A stretch of DNA of 64,000 bases, from positions 186,001 through 250,000 of the forward strand of contig JACKCM010000002.1 in NCBI GenBank assembly GCA_020634035.1. Direction: 5' to 3'. Positions 25,752-33,931 of the stretch are shown in pieces. The notes beneath the pieces were generated by a model, which was not told where the DNA came from, searched no databases, and saw only the letters and a list, made by a program, of their open reading frames with translations. Both the position numbers and the translations under genes were made by a program. The DNA comes from Candidatus Obscuribacterales bacterium (GTDB lineage Bacteria; Cyanobacteriota; Vampirovibrionia; Obscuribacterales; Obscuribacteraceae). Position 1 is the stretch's first letter. Each line of letters starts with the position of its first letter.

Positions 25752-26237
25752 CTATTTGCCAACCGGGATGCGGCCACGGATCTGTCTTTCAGGTTGGATC
25801 ACTTCGTAGCTGCCGCCGGCTTGTTGAATCTTGTCGATGGCGCCCTGGGAGAAGTGGTGAGCTTTGATGGTCAGTTTGACCGAAAGCTCTCCGTTGCCCA
25901 GGATTCTGAGAGACTCGCTCACTTTATCGAGAACTTTGTGCTCGACAAGGGATTCCGGAGTTACTTCGGTTCCGGCGGGAAGTTTGTTGAGACAACCAAT
26001 ATTGAGGGCAACCCAATCTCTGCGTTTGACAGAGTCGAAGTTGTGGATCTTCGGCAGTCTTCTGAAGAGCGGGGTCTGACCGCCTTCGAAGCCGAAGCGC
26101 TTACCTTCACCGGATCTTTGACCCTGTCCGCGGTGACCTCTATCGCAAGTCTTGCCGGAGCCACTGGCGATACCACGGCCGACACGCTTGGCTGGTCTTC
26201 TCGAACCTTCTACAGGTTGCAGTTCCTTGAGTCTCAT
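25752..26237 (-). CDS. rplO: 50S ribosomal protein L15 (uL15)
   Basis: 161 residues. RLKELQPVEGSRRPAKRVGRGIASGSGKTCDRGHRGQ is the L15 Gly/Arg-rich start, present as a whole, and FEGGQTPLFRRLPKIHNF follows. It lies 66 bp after rpmD; a 116-bp gap separates it from secY. Confidence 0.97.
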   Translation of the reverse strand: MRLKELQPVEGSRRPAKRVGRGIASGSGKTCDRGHRGQGQRSGEGKRFGFEGGQTPLFRRLPKIHNFDSVKRRDWVALNIGCLNKLPAGTEVTPESLVEHKVLDKVSESLRILGNGELSVKLTIKAHHFSQGAIDKIQQAGGSYEVIQPERQIRGRIPVGK

Positions 26238-26303
26238 GATTTGCTCCTTTGCCTTGCGCCACCGATTCTCTCTGTCGAAATCGGCGACTCGGCTAATGTC
26301 GAT

Positions 26304-26522
26304 TTACTTGTTGTTTTTTCTGGTGATTTTCCCGGTGGGGGTGCTGTCGGCAACTTCTGTTACCGATACCAGATGAGAAACTTTGTTGATCATTCCTCTT
26401 ATGGTCGGGCTGTCGGCATGCACCACGGAGCTACCGTATTTGCCGAGACCAAGAGATCTGATTACTTTTTTCTGGGTCTCTTTTTTGCCGATAAGGCCTT
26501 TGTTCAGTGTGATTTTCAGCAT
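26304..26522 (-). CDS. rpmD: 50S ribosomal protein L30 (uL30)
   Basis: 72 residues. LKITLNKGLIGKKETQKKVIRSLGLGK and the end RGMINKVSHLVSVTEV match L30. A short C-terminal basic tail is added. It lies 42 bp after rpsE. Confidence 0.94.
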   Translation of the reverse strand: MLKITLNKGLIGKKETQKKVIRSLGLGKYGSSVVHADSPTIRGMINKVSHLVSVTEVADSTPTGKITRKNNK

Positions 26523-26564
26523 CTTTCCTTTACGCTCCTGCTCACTGCTTATTCAGGCGTCAGC

Positions 26565-27302
26565 TTATGAAAGCATCTGCTTGACAGTAATTCCTCTAAG
26601 GCGAGCGGCCTGCTCGAAGGTGCGCAATTCACTCAAACCGTTGACGGTGGCTCTGGCTACGTTCAACGGAGAACGAGAGCCCAGCGATTTGCACATAACG
26701 TCGCCGATACCAGCCAGTTCGAGAACTGCACGGGTGGCGCCACCGGCGATGACACCGGTACCTTTGGCGGCGGGTTTCAGCAATACTCTGCTGGATCCCT
26801 GTCTGCCAACGATTTCGTGGGGGATAGTAGTCTTGATCAGAGGAACGCTTACTAGAGATTTTCTGGCATCAGCGATACCTTTTTGAATGGCCATGATTAC
26901 TTCGGAAGCTTTACCGATACCGACGCCGACTTGACCTTTGCCGTTGCCTACTGCAACCACGGCGCGGAAGCTCAGTTTCTTACCACCTTTAACAACTTTG
27001 GTGACGCGGCGAACCTGAATGATTTTCTCTTCCCATTCGGAATCCTGACGATCACCACGACGGTCATCACCGCCGCGACCGCCTCTACCGCCGCCTTCTC
27101 TGCCGCCGCCACCCGGTCCGCGTTTGCCTCTGCCGCGACCACCGCGACCGCCTTCGGGACGGTCAGAACCGTGGCTCTGCTCTTCGCTCTGAGCGGAAGC
27201 GACCTCATTATCGTTGTCGTTTGCGACTTGATTTTGAGTCTCGGGTTCTTTGTTCTGCCCTTCTTCTGGGGTTCCAGCGTTCGGCATCTGCTCTTTATCC
27301 AT
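26565..27302 (-). CDS. rpsE: 30S ribosomal protein S5 (uS5) with long RGG-type N-terminal extension
   Basis: 245 residues against the usual about 165. The S5 core starts near residue 88 with EEKIIQVRRVTKVVKGGKK. It contains VAVGNGKGQVGVGIGKASEV and KGTGVIAGGATRAVLELAGIGDV, intact. The first about 85 residues are acidic/Asn/Gln-rich and then Gly-Arg-rich (GGRGGRGRGKRGPGGGG), like an RGG box that binds RNA. An ATG with AAGGA upstream supports the long start. It is in the normal place between rplR and rpmD. Confidence 0.95.
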   Translation of the reverse strand: MDKEQMPNAGTPEEGQNKEPETQNQVANDNDNEVASAQSEEQSHGSDRPEGGRGGRGRGKRGPGGGGREGGGRGGRGGDDRRGDRQDSEWEEKIIQVRRVTKVVKGGKKLSFRAVVAVGNGKGQVGVGIGKASEVIMAIQKGIADARKSLVSVPLIKTTIPHEIVGRQGSSRVLLKPAAKGTGVIAGGATRAVLELAGIGDVMCKSLGSRSPLNVARATVNGLSELRTFEQAARLRGITVKQMLS

Positions 27303-27357
27303 CTTTATTCGTGTCCTTCATTCGTTCATTCAAAAGAGTGTTTAAAAATCTCATTCT

Positions 27358-27726
27358 TTACACATCAAGACCCGCTTCGCGAGCGCCTTCTGCTACCGCG
27401 GCGATTCTGCCGTGATAGATGTAGCCACCGCGATCGAAGACGACCAGTTTGACACCGTTGTCCATGGCTCGTTTGGCGACCAGCTCTCCGACTGATTTTG
27501 CCGATTCTTTATTCCACGGCTTTTTGCAGGCATCCTTGATCTCTGGGTCAAGGGTGCTGGCGCTGGCGATGGTTATGGATTGAGAATCATCCACCACCTG
27601 GGCGTAGATGTGGCGATTGGAGCGGAATACGCACAGACGGGGTCTTTCGGTAGAACCCCAGATGCGGCGTCTAATACGACGGTGTCGCTTCAATCTCGTG
27701 ATTTTTCTATTTGGCTTCGTAATCAT
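27358..27726 (-). CDS. rplR: 50S ribosomal protein L18 (uL18)
   Basis: 122 residues. The basic N-terminus RLKRHRRIRRRIWGSTERPRL, the middle SNRHIYAQVVDDS and the C-terminal VFDRGGYIYHGRIAAVAEGAREAGL identify L18, which binds 5S rRNA. It lies 21 bp after rplF. Confidence 0.97.
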   Translation of the reverse strand: MITKPNRKITRLKRHRRIRRRIWGSTERPRLCVFRSNRHIYAQVVDDSQSITIASASTLDPEIKDACKKPWNKESAKSVGELVAKRAMDNGVKLVVFDRGGYIYHGRIAAVAEGAREAGLDV

Positions 27727-27747
27727 GACGATACCCTCGTTAATTCC

Positions 27748-28290
27748 TTACTTCTTGGCAGAAGCTTTACCAGCTTTCTTCCTGATGACTTCATTCTCGT
27801 ATTTGACACCCTTGCCCTTATAGACTTCAGGCGGTCTCTTGCCCCGGACATAGGAGCAGAAATCACCGAGCAGCTGCTTGTCGTGGGATCTGATGGTGAT
27901 TATGTTACCTTTGCCGACTTCAACATCGATGCCCTGGGGCAGTTCGATATCTACCGGGTGGGAATAACCCAGAGCCATGACCAGCTTTCTACCTTCGACG
28001 GCGGCTCTATAACCGACTCCGACGACTTGAAGCTTGCGCTCGAATCCTTCCGACACACCGACAACCATGTTGTTGAGCAGGGTTCTGGAGAGACCGTGGA
28101 GGCTGCGGGTATTGCGATCTTCCGCCACTCTTTTGACGAGGACTAGGTCGCCCTCTTGAGAGATGGTGACCTCGGGTCTGAAAGTACGCTTGAGCTCTCC
28201 TTTCGGACCTTTGACCGTGACGTCGCTACCACTAATGGTGACAGTGACTCCGGAAGGAACTTTGATTGGTGCTTTGCCTATACGGGACAT
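27748..28290 (-). CDS. rplF: 50S ribosomal protein L6 (uL6)
   Basis: 180 residues in two homologous halves. MSRIGKAPIKVPSGVTVTI opens the protein and GKRPPEVYKGKGVKYENEVIRKKAGK closes it; both are L6 signatures. It lies 29 bp after rpsH. Confidence 0.98.
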   Translation of the reverse strand: MSRIGKAPIKVPSGVTVTISGSDVTVKGPKGELKRTFRPEVTISQEGDLVLVKRVAEDRNTRSLHGLSRTLLNNMVVGVSEGFERKLQVVGVGYRAAVEGRKLVMALGYSHPVDIELPQGIDVEVGKGNIITIRSHDKQLLGDFCSYVRGKRPPEVYKGKGVKYENEVIRKKAGKASAKK

Positions 28291-28319
28291 TTTCTTTTCC
28301 TCGATTTCCTTGGATTGGG

Positions 28320-28721
28320 TTACCAGACGTAACCCATAACTTCGCCACCGGTCTGGCTTGTCCGTGCTTGACGGTCGGTCATGAGACCGCGGCTGGTGCT
28401 GACGATAGCTATTCCTAGACCGCCGTATATCCGCGGCACTTTCTTGGCTGACCGATAGACTCTCAAGCCAGGTCTGCTGGCTCGTTTGATTCCCTGGATG
28501 ACTTGTTCACCCTTGGAACCGTACCGCAAAACTATGCGCATCTTCTGATCGGGGGTGCCCAGGTCTTTGGTCTCGAAGGATGTGATGAATCCTTCGTTCC
28601 GCAGGAGCTCTGCTATTGCCACTTTCTGTTTAGAAGCAGGCATTTCTACAGCAGGAGCATGCACTCTGGTGGCATTCCTGATTCTTGTGAACATATCGGC
28701 GATGGGATCTGTAACTGGCAT
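28320..28721 (-). CDS. rpsH: 30S ribosomal protein S8 (uS8)
   Basis: 133 residues. DPIADMFTRIRNATRVH at the N-terminus and GGLGIAIVSTSRGLMTDRQAR near the C-terminus are diagnostic. S8 binds 16S helix 21 and can regulate spc-operon translation. It lies 13 bp after the S14 gene. Confidence 0.98.
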   Translation of the reverse strand: MPVTDPIADMFTRIRNATRVHAPAVEMPASKQKVAIAELLRNEGFITSFETKDLGTPDQKMRIVLRYGSKGEQVIQGIKRASRPGLRVYRSAKKVPRIYGGLGIAIVSTSRGLMTDRQARTSQTGGEVMGYVW

Positions 28722-28734
28722 TTACTCTTCTCTC

Positions 28735-28941
28735 CTACCAACTCGACTTGGTTACGCCTGGCAGCAAACCTTCATGTGCCATCTTTCTGAGGCAAAGTCT
28801 GCACAACCCGAAATCTCTATAGACAGCCCTGGGGCGTCCGCAGATTCTGCAGCGATTCCGCAAGCGAACCCTTGGATACTTGCCTCGAGCACTGAGAACA
28901 CGTCTCTTATGCTCTTTGTCGATCATCGATGTTTTGGCCAC
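28735..28941 (-). CDS. rpsZ: 30S ribosomal protein S14, zinc-type (uS14)
   Basis: 68 residues with Cys31, Cys34, Cys47 and Cys50 in RCRICGRPRA / GLCRLCLRK, i.e. the short zinc-binding S14. The start is GTG with AGAGGA 8 nt upstream. It lies between rplE and rpsH. Confidence 0.95.
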   Translation of the reverse strand: MAKTSMIDKEHKRRVLSARGKYPRVRLRNRCRICGRPRAVYRDFGLCRLCLRKMAHEGLLPGVTKSSW

Positions 28942-28971
28942 TATTGGTGTCCTCTCTTCTTCTTACCTGAT

Positions 28972-29511
28972 TTATTTGCGGAAAGGCATTCCCATTGTCT
29001 TCAGCAGAGCGAGACCTTCCTGGTCTGTTCTTGCCGTGGTGACAATGGCGATGTCCATGCCGCGGGTCGTATCTATTTTGTCGTAACTGATTTCGGGGAA
29101 GATCAACTGCTCTTTGATACCAAGAGAGTAGTTACCTCTACCGTCGAAAGCTTTGGGCGAAAGACCGCGAAAGTCTTTGATCCGGGGAAGCGCTATATGA
29201 AGCAGCTTCGCCAGGAAGTCCCACATACGTTTGCCTCTCAGAGTAACCGAAACGCCGACAGGCATTCCTTTTCTTACTTTGAAGGTGGCGATAGATTTGC
29301 GAGCCCGGTTCACGATGGGCTTCTGACCGGCGATGATGGTCAGATCCTTGATGCCGTTCTCGATTAGTTTGGAGTTGGCGGTTGCTTCGCCAAGGCCCAT
29401 GTTGATTACGACTTTCTCGACCCGGGGGATCTGAAGATCGTTTTCATAGCCGAACTGCTTCTTCAGTTCCTCTTTTACTTTGGTTTCGTAGTGCTCTTTT
29501 ACTTTAATCAT
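28972..29511 (-). CDS. rplE: 50S ribosomal protein L5 (uL5)
   Basis: 179 residues. NPRVEKVVINMGLGEA-like sequence (IPRVEKVVINMGLGEA), GQKPIVNRARKSIATFKVRKGMPVG and RGMDIAIVTTARTDQEGLALL are standard. L5 binds 5S rRNA with L18. It lies 46 bp after rplX. Confidence 0.98.
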   Translation of the reverse strand: MIKVKEHYETKVKEELKKQFGYENDLQIPRVEKVVINMGLGEATANSKLIENGIKDLTIIAGQKPIVNRARKSIATFKVRKGMPVGVSVTLRGKRMWDFLAKLLHIALPRIKDFRGLSPKAFDGRGNYSLGIKEQLIFPEISYDKIDTTRGMDIAIVTTARTDQEGLALLKTMGMPFRK

Positions 29512-29557
29512 TTGATTCTCACCTTGTTAGAACGGTCTTTGTCGTCCTTCCTTGGGC

Positions 29558-29968
29558 TTATAGACTGAGTTTCTTGCGAAACTCTTTGCGTACTGCTTTC
29601 TTGCTCTGGGGGTCGAAAAGCATGACCTTGGAAGCGAAGATGGGGGATTCTTTTTTGACGATTCCGTCGCCACCGAGACCCTGTCTTTGTTTGACATGGT
29701 GAGTCTTGATGTTGACTCCTTCGACAATAACCATTCCTTTTTTCGGCAGTACCTGCAGGACTTTGCCGGTTTTGCCTTTGCCCATCTCTTTGGAGCCGCT
29801 TACCACTTTGACCAGATCGCCGCGTTTGACGTGGATCTTGGGAATCAAGTTCGTAACGGATTTTTTGACCAGGGCTTCGGACACCACGGTGTAGCCGCCT
29901 TCTCTAATCTTCTTAGAGAGAGGAGCTTTGCAGTATCTTACGGCTTTCTTCTTGTTGGCGCTTTGCAT
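29558..29968 (-). CDS. rplX: 50S ribosomal protein L24 (uL24) with N-terminal extension
   Basis: 136 residues. The KOW core starts near residue 46 with VKRGDLVKVVSGSKEMGKGKTGKV and continues to VIVEGVNIKTHHVKQ. About 43 extra residues precede it (basic, MQSANKKKAVRYCKAPLSKK). The long start is well supported: GGAGGTG lies 8 nt upstream of ATG 29968, whereas a start at the core has no ribosome site. It lies 2 bp after rplN. Confidence 0.95.
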   Translation of the reverse strand: MQSANKKKAVRYCKAPLSKKIREGGYTVVSEALVKKSVTNLIPKIHVKRGDLVKVVSGSKEMGKGKTGKVLQVLPKKGMVIVEGVNIKTHHVKQRQGLGGDGIVKKESPIFASKVMLFDPQSKKAVRKEFRKKLSL

Positions 29969-29970
29969 TT

Positions 29971-30336
29971 CTATAGCACCTCCGGAGCTAGCGAGATAAT
30001 CTTGGTGAAGTTCTTGTCTCTGAGTTCTCGGGCGATAGGACCGAAAACACGAGTACCTTTGGGGTTGCCGTCGGCTTGAATAATGACGGCGGCGTTGTCG
30101 TCGAAACGAATTGTGGTGCCGTCCGGTCTTCTGAGACTGTGTTTGGTTCTCACGACCACGGCTTTGACGACATCCGATTTTTTGACCGGCATGTTCGGCA
30201 GGGCTTCTTTAACGACACCGGTGATGACATCACCCACCGAAGCGTATCTTCTGTTGCCGCCGAGAACTCGGATGCAGAGAAGCTCTTTGGCTCCAGTGTT
30301 ATCAGCGACGGTCAGTCTACTTTCTTGCTGAATCAT
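29971..30336 (-). CDS. rplN: 50S ribosomal protein L14 (uL14)
   Basis: 121 residues from ATG 30336 (MIQQESRLTVADNTGAKELL), the usual L14 start. A GTG directly upstream is also in frame. The ATG overlaps the rpsQ stop by one base (TGATG), implying coupling. GSKxxx-type GDVITGVVKEALPN and GTRVFGPIARELR are canonical. Confidence 0.97.
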   Translation of the reverse strand: MIQQESRLTVADNTGAKELLCIRVLGGNRRYASVGDVITGVVKEALPNMPVKKSDVVKAVVVRTKHSLRRPDGTTIRFDDNAAVIIQADGNPKGTRVFGPIARELRDKNFTKIISLAPEVL

Positions 30337-30605
30337 CACTTAGACTCCTTACTGCTGGTGGCGTCGGCGCTCTGAGTGATTTCAAGCACGGTGAAGTACT
30401 TGTCTTTCGATAGAGGACGACATTCCTGAATGATGACGCTGTCACCAATCTGACACTTGTTCTCAGGATCGTGAGCTTTGAATTTTTTGGTCTTCACGAT
30501 CTGTTTTTCATACTTCGGGTGAGGGCTGGAGTTAGCTACTGCAACCACACAGGTCTTATCCATTTTATTGGAGACGACTGTTCCGAATATTTCCTTTCTG
30601 GACAT
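30336..30605 (-). CDS. rpsQ: 30S ribosomal protein S17 (uS17)
   Basis: 89 residues. GTVVSNKMDKTCVVAVA, HDPENKCQIGDSVIIQECRPLSKDK and FTVLEI are the S17 OB-fold signatures. It lies 20 bp after rpmC and overlaps rplN. Confidence 0.97.
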   Translation of the reverse strand: MSRKEIFGTVVSNKMDKTCVVAVANSSPHPKYEKQIVKTKKFKAHDPENKCQIGDSVIIQECRPLSKDKYFTVLEITQSADATSSKESK

Positions 30606-30625
30606 CTCTTGTGACCTCTATCCTC

Positions 30626-30838
30626 TTACTTGCTGGATTCTTCTTTAGCCTGGTCGAGCATTTCAGCTTCTACCGTCAGCATTCTGGAGAGACTTCTTCT
30701 TGTGCTCTTGAGCTTGGCGGTGTTTTCCAGCTTTCTCATGGCGTGCTGGAAGCGCAAGTCGACGAGCTCTTTTCTGGTCTCGCTGATGCGGGACTTAAGA
30801 TCTTCAAGAGTCAGCTCTCTCAGCTCTTTAACTTTCAT
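30626..30838 (-). CDS. rpmC: 50S ribosomal protein L29 (uL29)
   Basis: 70 residues, two helices. MKVKELRELTLEDLKSRISETRKELVDLRFQ is the L29 pattern. It sits near the polypeptide exit. It lies 6 bp after rplP. Confidence 0.96.
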   Translation of the reverse strand: MKVKELRELTLEDLKSRISETRKELVDLRFQHAMRKLENTAKLKSTRRSLSRMLTVEAEMLDQAKEESSK

Positions 30839-30844
30839 TGATCA

Positions 30845-31261
30845 CTAGCCTCCTAGTTGTCTTTCGACTATGCGGCACTTAACAGGCAGTTTTTGAGCAG
30901 CCAGCTTGAGCGCATGATAAGCGTCTTCTTTTTTGACGCCGGACATTTCGAAAAGAACGCGGCCGGTTTTACAAACCGCTACCCAGAACTCGGGGTTACC
31001 TTTACCGGAACCCATCCGGACTTCAGCAGGCTTTTTGGAAACTGCCTTGTCCGGGAAAACTCTGATCCAGAGCTGACCGCCACGGCGGACCGATCTGGTC
31101 ATCGCTTTACGGGCTGCTTCTATCTGCCGGGATGTGATCCAGCAAGGCTCGAGAATCTGCAGTCCGTATTCACCGAAGTGGACTTCTACGCCCCGGGTTT
31201 CGGTGCCGCACATGCGACCACGATGGTGTTTTCTGAACTTAGTTCTTTTTGGCATCAACAT
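30845..31261 (-). CDS. rplP: 50S ribosomal protein L16 (uL16)
   Basis: 138 residues. MLMPKRTKFRKHHRGRMCG at the start, QIEAARKAMTRSVRRGGQLWIRVFPDK in the middle and GSGKGNPEFWVAVCKTGRVLFEM are L16 hallmarks. It lies 6 bp after rpsC. Confidence 0.98.
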   Translation of the reverse strand: MLMPKRTKFRKHHRGRMCGTETRGVEVHFGEYGLQILEPCWITSRQIEAARKAMTRSVRRGGQLWIRVFPDKAVSKKPAEVRMGSGKGNPEFWVAVCKTGRVLFEMSGVKKEDAYHALKLAAQKLPVKCRIVERQLGG

Positions 31262-31267
31262 TTTTCT

Positions 31268-32020
31268 TTACCCTGCCTTCCTGGACCGGCGACCAGATTT
31301 AAGAGGACCTCTCTCGCCGCGTTCCTGACCGCCACGGTCGGTTTGCGCTTTGATGTTGGGAGGCGACCATTGACCGGATTCGAGTTCGCCTCTGAAGATC
31401 CATACTTTGATTCCGATGATACCCATTACGGTGCTGGCTTCAGTAAATCCGTAATCGATATCGGCTCTGAGAGTCTGGAGGGGAATACGACCTTCTTTAG
31501 CCCACTCGGTACGAGCGATTTCAGCTCCACCCAGACGGCCCGATACCATGATTTTGACACCGACAGCGCCGGCTCTCATGCAGCGTTGAATCGCTTGCTT
31601 CATGGCTCTTCTGAAGGCTACACGCTTCTCGAGCTGTTGAGCGATGGATTCGGCCACCAGCTTGGACTCGAGGTCGACCCGGTTGATCTCGAGGATGTTG
31701 ATGCGAACATCCATGCCCTCGCGACCGCTGCGACTCAACATAGCTCTGATTTTGGTGGACAGGTTTTCGATGCCCTGACCGCCCTTACCGACGACCACAC
31801 CGGGACGAGCCGTGTAGATCTCGATATGAATCTGATCTGCCTTTCTCGAAATCTCTACTTTAGAGACGCCAGCGCCCTGGAGCTCTTTGGTTAGAAACTT
31901 GCGGAGACGGTGGTCCTCCTCGATAAGAGGAGCAACGTCTTTTTTGTTGACAAACCAGTTGGACATCCAGCCTTTGTGAATGCCGACTCTGAAACCCGTA
32001 GGATGTACTTTCTGACCCAA
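31268..32020 (-). CDS. rpsC: 30S ribosomal protein S3 (uS3)
   Basis: 250 residues from a TTG start (GAGGAG 7 nt upstream). MGQKVHPTGFRVGI, a KH domain with VVVGKGGQGIENL and the C-terminal domain with GVKIMVSGRLGGAEIARTEW identify S3. The tail after about residue 215 is a Gly/Arg-rich, disordered extension (DRGGQERGERGPLKSGRR). It lies 41 bp after rplV. Confidence 0.97.
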   Translation of the reverse strand: MGQKVHPTGFRVGIHKGWMSNWFVNKKDVAPLIEEDHRLRKFLTKELQGAGVSKVEISRKADQIHIEIYTARPGVVVGKGGQGIENLSTKIRAMLSRSGREGMDVRINILEINRVDLESKLVAESIAQQLEKRVAFRRAMKQAIQRCMRAGAVGVKIMVSGRLGGAEIARTEWAKEGRIPLQTLRADIDYGFTEASTVMGIIGIKVWIFRGELESGQWSPPNIKAQTDRGGQERGERGPLKSGRRSRKAG

Positions 32021-32061
32021 GATTCTGCTCCTCTTTCCTTGGTTGCTATTTGATCGTCTGC

Positions 32062-32412
32062 TTAAACGTCAGACAGAACTACAGTGATATGGCTTGTGCG
32101 TTTGAGAATCGGGGCCGCTCTGCCACGAGCTCTAGCGCGGAAGCGCGGGGGAAGGGTGGGACCCTGGTCCGCGAACGCTTCGACGATTTTCATTTGTTCT
32201 ACGACATTCTTGGATACCGGCGCCTTCTCGTTGTGGATCAGGTTGTACATAGCCGCATTGACTACTTTCCTGACTTCACGAGCTGCCGCGAAAGGCATGA
32301 ACTCGAGCTTCTCCATGGCTTCGCCGCATTTCTTGCCGCGAATCTCATTGACGACTCGGCGCACCTTCCTTGGTGACATCCTTATCCATTTTGCCTGTGC
32401 TTTACTCTGCAT
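32062..32412 (-). CDS. rplV: 50S ribosomal protein L22 (uL22)
   Basis: 116 residues. AKWIRMSPRKVRRVVNEIRGK, LEFMPFAAAREVRKVVNAAMYN and GPTLPPRFRARARGRAAPI (the tunnel-lining loop) identify L22. It lies 6 bp after rpsS. Confidence 0.97.
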   Translation of the reverse strand: MQSKAQAKWIRMSPRKVRRVVNEIRGKKCGEAMEKLEFMPFAAAREVRKVVNAAMYNLIHNEKAPVSKNVVEQMKIVEAFADQGPTLPPRFRARARGRAAPILKRTSHITVVLSDV

Positions 32413-32418
32413 TGTTCC

Positions 32419-32700
32419 CTATGACCTCTTTGCAGTTTTGTCGCTTCCAGCGTGACCCTTGAAGAGTCTGGTGGGAGCAAACTCACCTAATCTGTGTCCG
32501 ATCATTTGTTCGGTAACGTAGATAGGAACATGTTTGCGGCCGTTGTAGATAGCGATTGTATGACCAATCATCTCAGGCACAATCATTGAAGCCCGGGACC
32601 AGGATTTGACCACACGCTTTTCACCTTTTTTGTTCATTTCGTCGATCTTCTTGGTGAGCGACGGGTGAACGAATGGACCCTTTTTAAGCGATCGAGACAC
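32419..32700 (-). CDS. rpsS: 30S ribosomal protein S19 (uS19)
   Basis: 93 residues from a GTG. SRSLKKGPFVHPSLTKKI, SRASMIVPEMIGHTIAIYNGRKHVPIY and GHRLGEFAPTRLFKGH are canonical. It lies 11 bp after rplB. Confidence 0.98.
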   Translation of the reverse strand: MSRSLKKGPFVHPSLTKKIDEMNKKGEKRVVKSWSRASMIVPEMIGHTIAIYNGRKHVPIYVTEQMIGHRLGEFAPTRLFKGHAGSDKTAKRS

Positions 32701-32711
32701 GATGACCTCCC

Positions 32712-33539
32712 CTATTTAGTCCGCTTCTTAACGATAAACTTGTCGGAGGGCTTGCGACCACGACGGGTCTTGTAGCCCATTGCCGGTGCGCCCCAGGGTG
32801 TCTGAGGCTTACCGCCGATTGGTGCTCTACCTTCGCCACCACCGTGGGGGTGATCGACGGGGTTCATAACAACACCACGTACTGTCGGCTTGATACCCAT
32901 CCAGCGTTTTCTGCCGGCTTTACCCAGGGTGATGTTTTTGGCATCCTGGTTACCGAGCTGACCGATGGTGGCCATGCACTCCAAATGAACCATTCTCATC
33001 TCTCCGGAAGGCAGTCTGAGCGTAGCCATATTGCCTTCTTTGGCGAGAAGCTGAATTTGAATACCGGCGGAACGACCGAGTTGTCCGCCTTTACCGGCGG
33101 TGAGCTCGACGTTGTGGACCATGGTACCCAGGGGGATGCTCTTCAGAGGAAGGGCATTACCGACTTGAATCTCGGCATTGGGACCGTTCATGATCTGGTC
33201 GCCGACTTTGATACCTGCCGGGGCAAGGATGTAACGCTTTTCACCATCTTTATATTGGATCAAGCAGATACGGCAGTTGCGGTTGGGATCGTACTCGATG
33301 GTTTTGACCACACCGGGGATATCAAACTTGTTGCGTTTGAAATCAACCAGTCTGTACTTCTGTTTGTGACCACCACCGCGGTGACGAACGGTGACTCTGC
33401 CCTGGTTATTACGACCGGCATGGCGCTTCTTGGCTCTCAAAAGCGACTTCTCTGGAGTACTTGTGGTTATATCCGAGAAATCGAAGAGGGACATATTTCG
33501 ACGTCCGGCGGAGGTTGGATTGACTTTACGGGTAGGCAT
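32712..33539 (-). CDS. rplB: 50S ribosomal protein L2 (uL2)
   Basis: 275 residues. SAGRRNMSLFDFSDITTSTPEKSLL, GRNNQGRVTVRHRGGGHKQKYR and the catalytic-centre region VMNPVDHPHGGGEGRAPIGG are all present. It lies 36 bp after rplW. Confidence 0.98.
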   Translation of the reverse strand: MPTRKVNPTSAGRRNMSLFDFSDITTSTPEKSLLRAKKRHAGRNNQGRVTVRHRGGGHKQKYRLVDFKRNKFDIPGVVKTIEYDPNRNCRICLIQYKDGEKRYILAPAGIKVGDQIMNGPNAEIQVGNALPLKSIPLGTMVHNVELTAGKGGQLGRSAGIQIQLLAKEGNMATLRLPSGEMRMVHLECMATIGQLGNQDAKNITLGKAGRKRWMGIKPTVRGVVMNPVDHPHGGGEGRAPIGGKPQTPWGAPAMGYKTRRGRKPSDKFIVKKRTK

Positions 33540-33575
33540 GATCTTGTCCTATGTATTTAACCTTTGAGTTCCTTC

Positions 33576-33881
33576 TTACGCTTCAAACAATTCGAGCGGA
33601 TCACCACCGATGGTGACGATGGCTTTCTTGCCGTCTTTGGGCATCCGTCCGTGACGCTTGCGGCGTGAAAATCTTCCGCGGGTGGCACTGGTGTTGACGC
33701 TGATCACTTCGCTCTTATTGTTGGGATAGAGCTCTTTAATAAGCTGCTCGATGGCTGCTTTGATCTCCACTTTGTTGGCATCTTTAGACACCTCGAAAGT
33801 GTATTGACCGTTCATGGTCATTTGCGCCGACTTTTCAGTGACGATGGGTTTGTGAATAATTTCAGAATATCGCTTGTTCAT
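33576..33881 (-). CDS. rplW: 50S ribosomal protein L23 (uL23)
   Basis: 101 residues. IIHKPIVTEKSAQM, YTFEVSKDANKVEIKAAIEQL and TRGRFSRRKRHGRMPKDGKKAIV fit L23, which sits at the exit tunnel. It lies 50 bp after rplD. Confidence 0.96.
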   Translation of the reverse strand: MNKRYSEIIHKPIVTEKSAQMTMNGQYTFEVSKDANKVEIKAAIEQLIKELYPNNKSEVISVNTSATRGRFSRRKRHGRMPKDGKKAIVTIGGDPLELFEA

Positions 33882-33931
33882 TTTTTCGACCTGGTGAATT
33901 GACTCGTGGCTTACGCTTGATTGAGATTGAA

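Noticed and set aside
30857..31894. 345-codon plus-strand open frame antisense to rplP/rpsC
   Set aside because: It opposes two unmistakable ribosomal protein genes.
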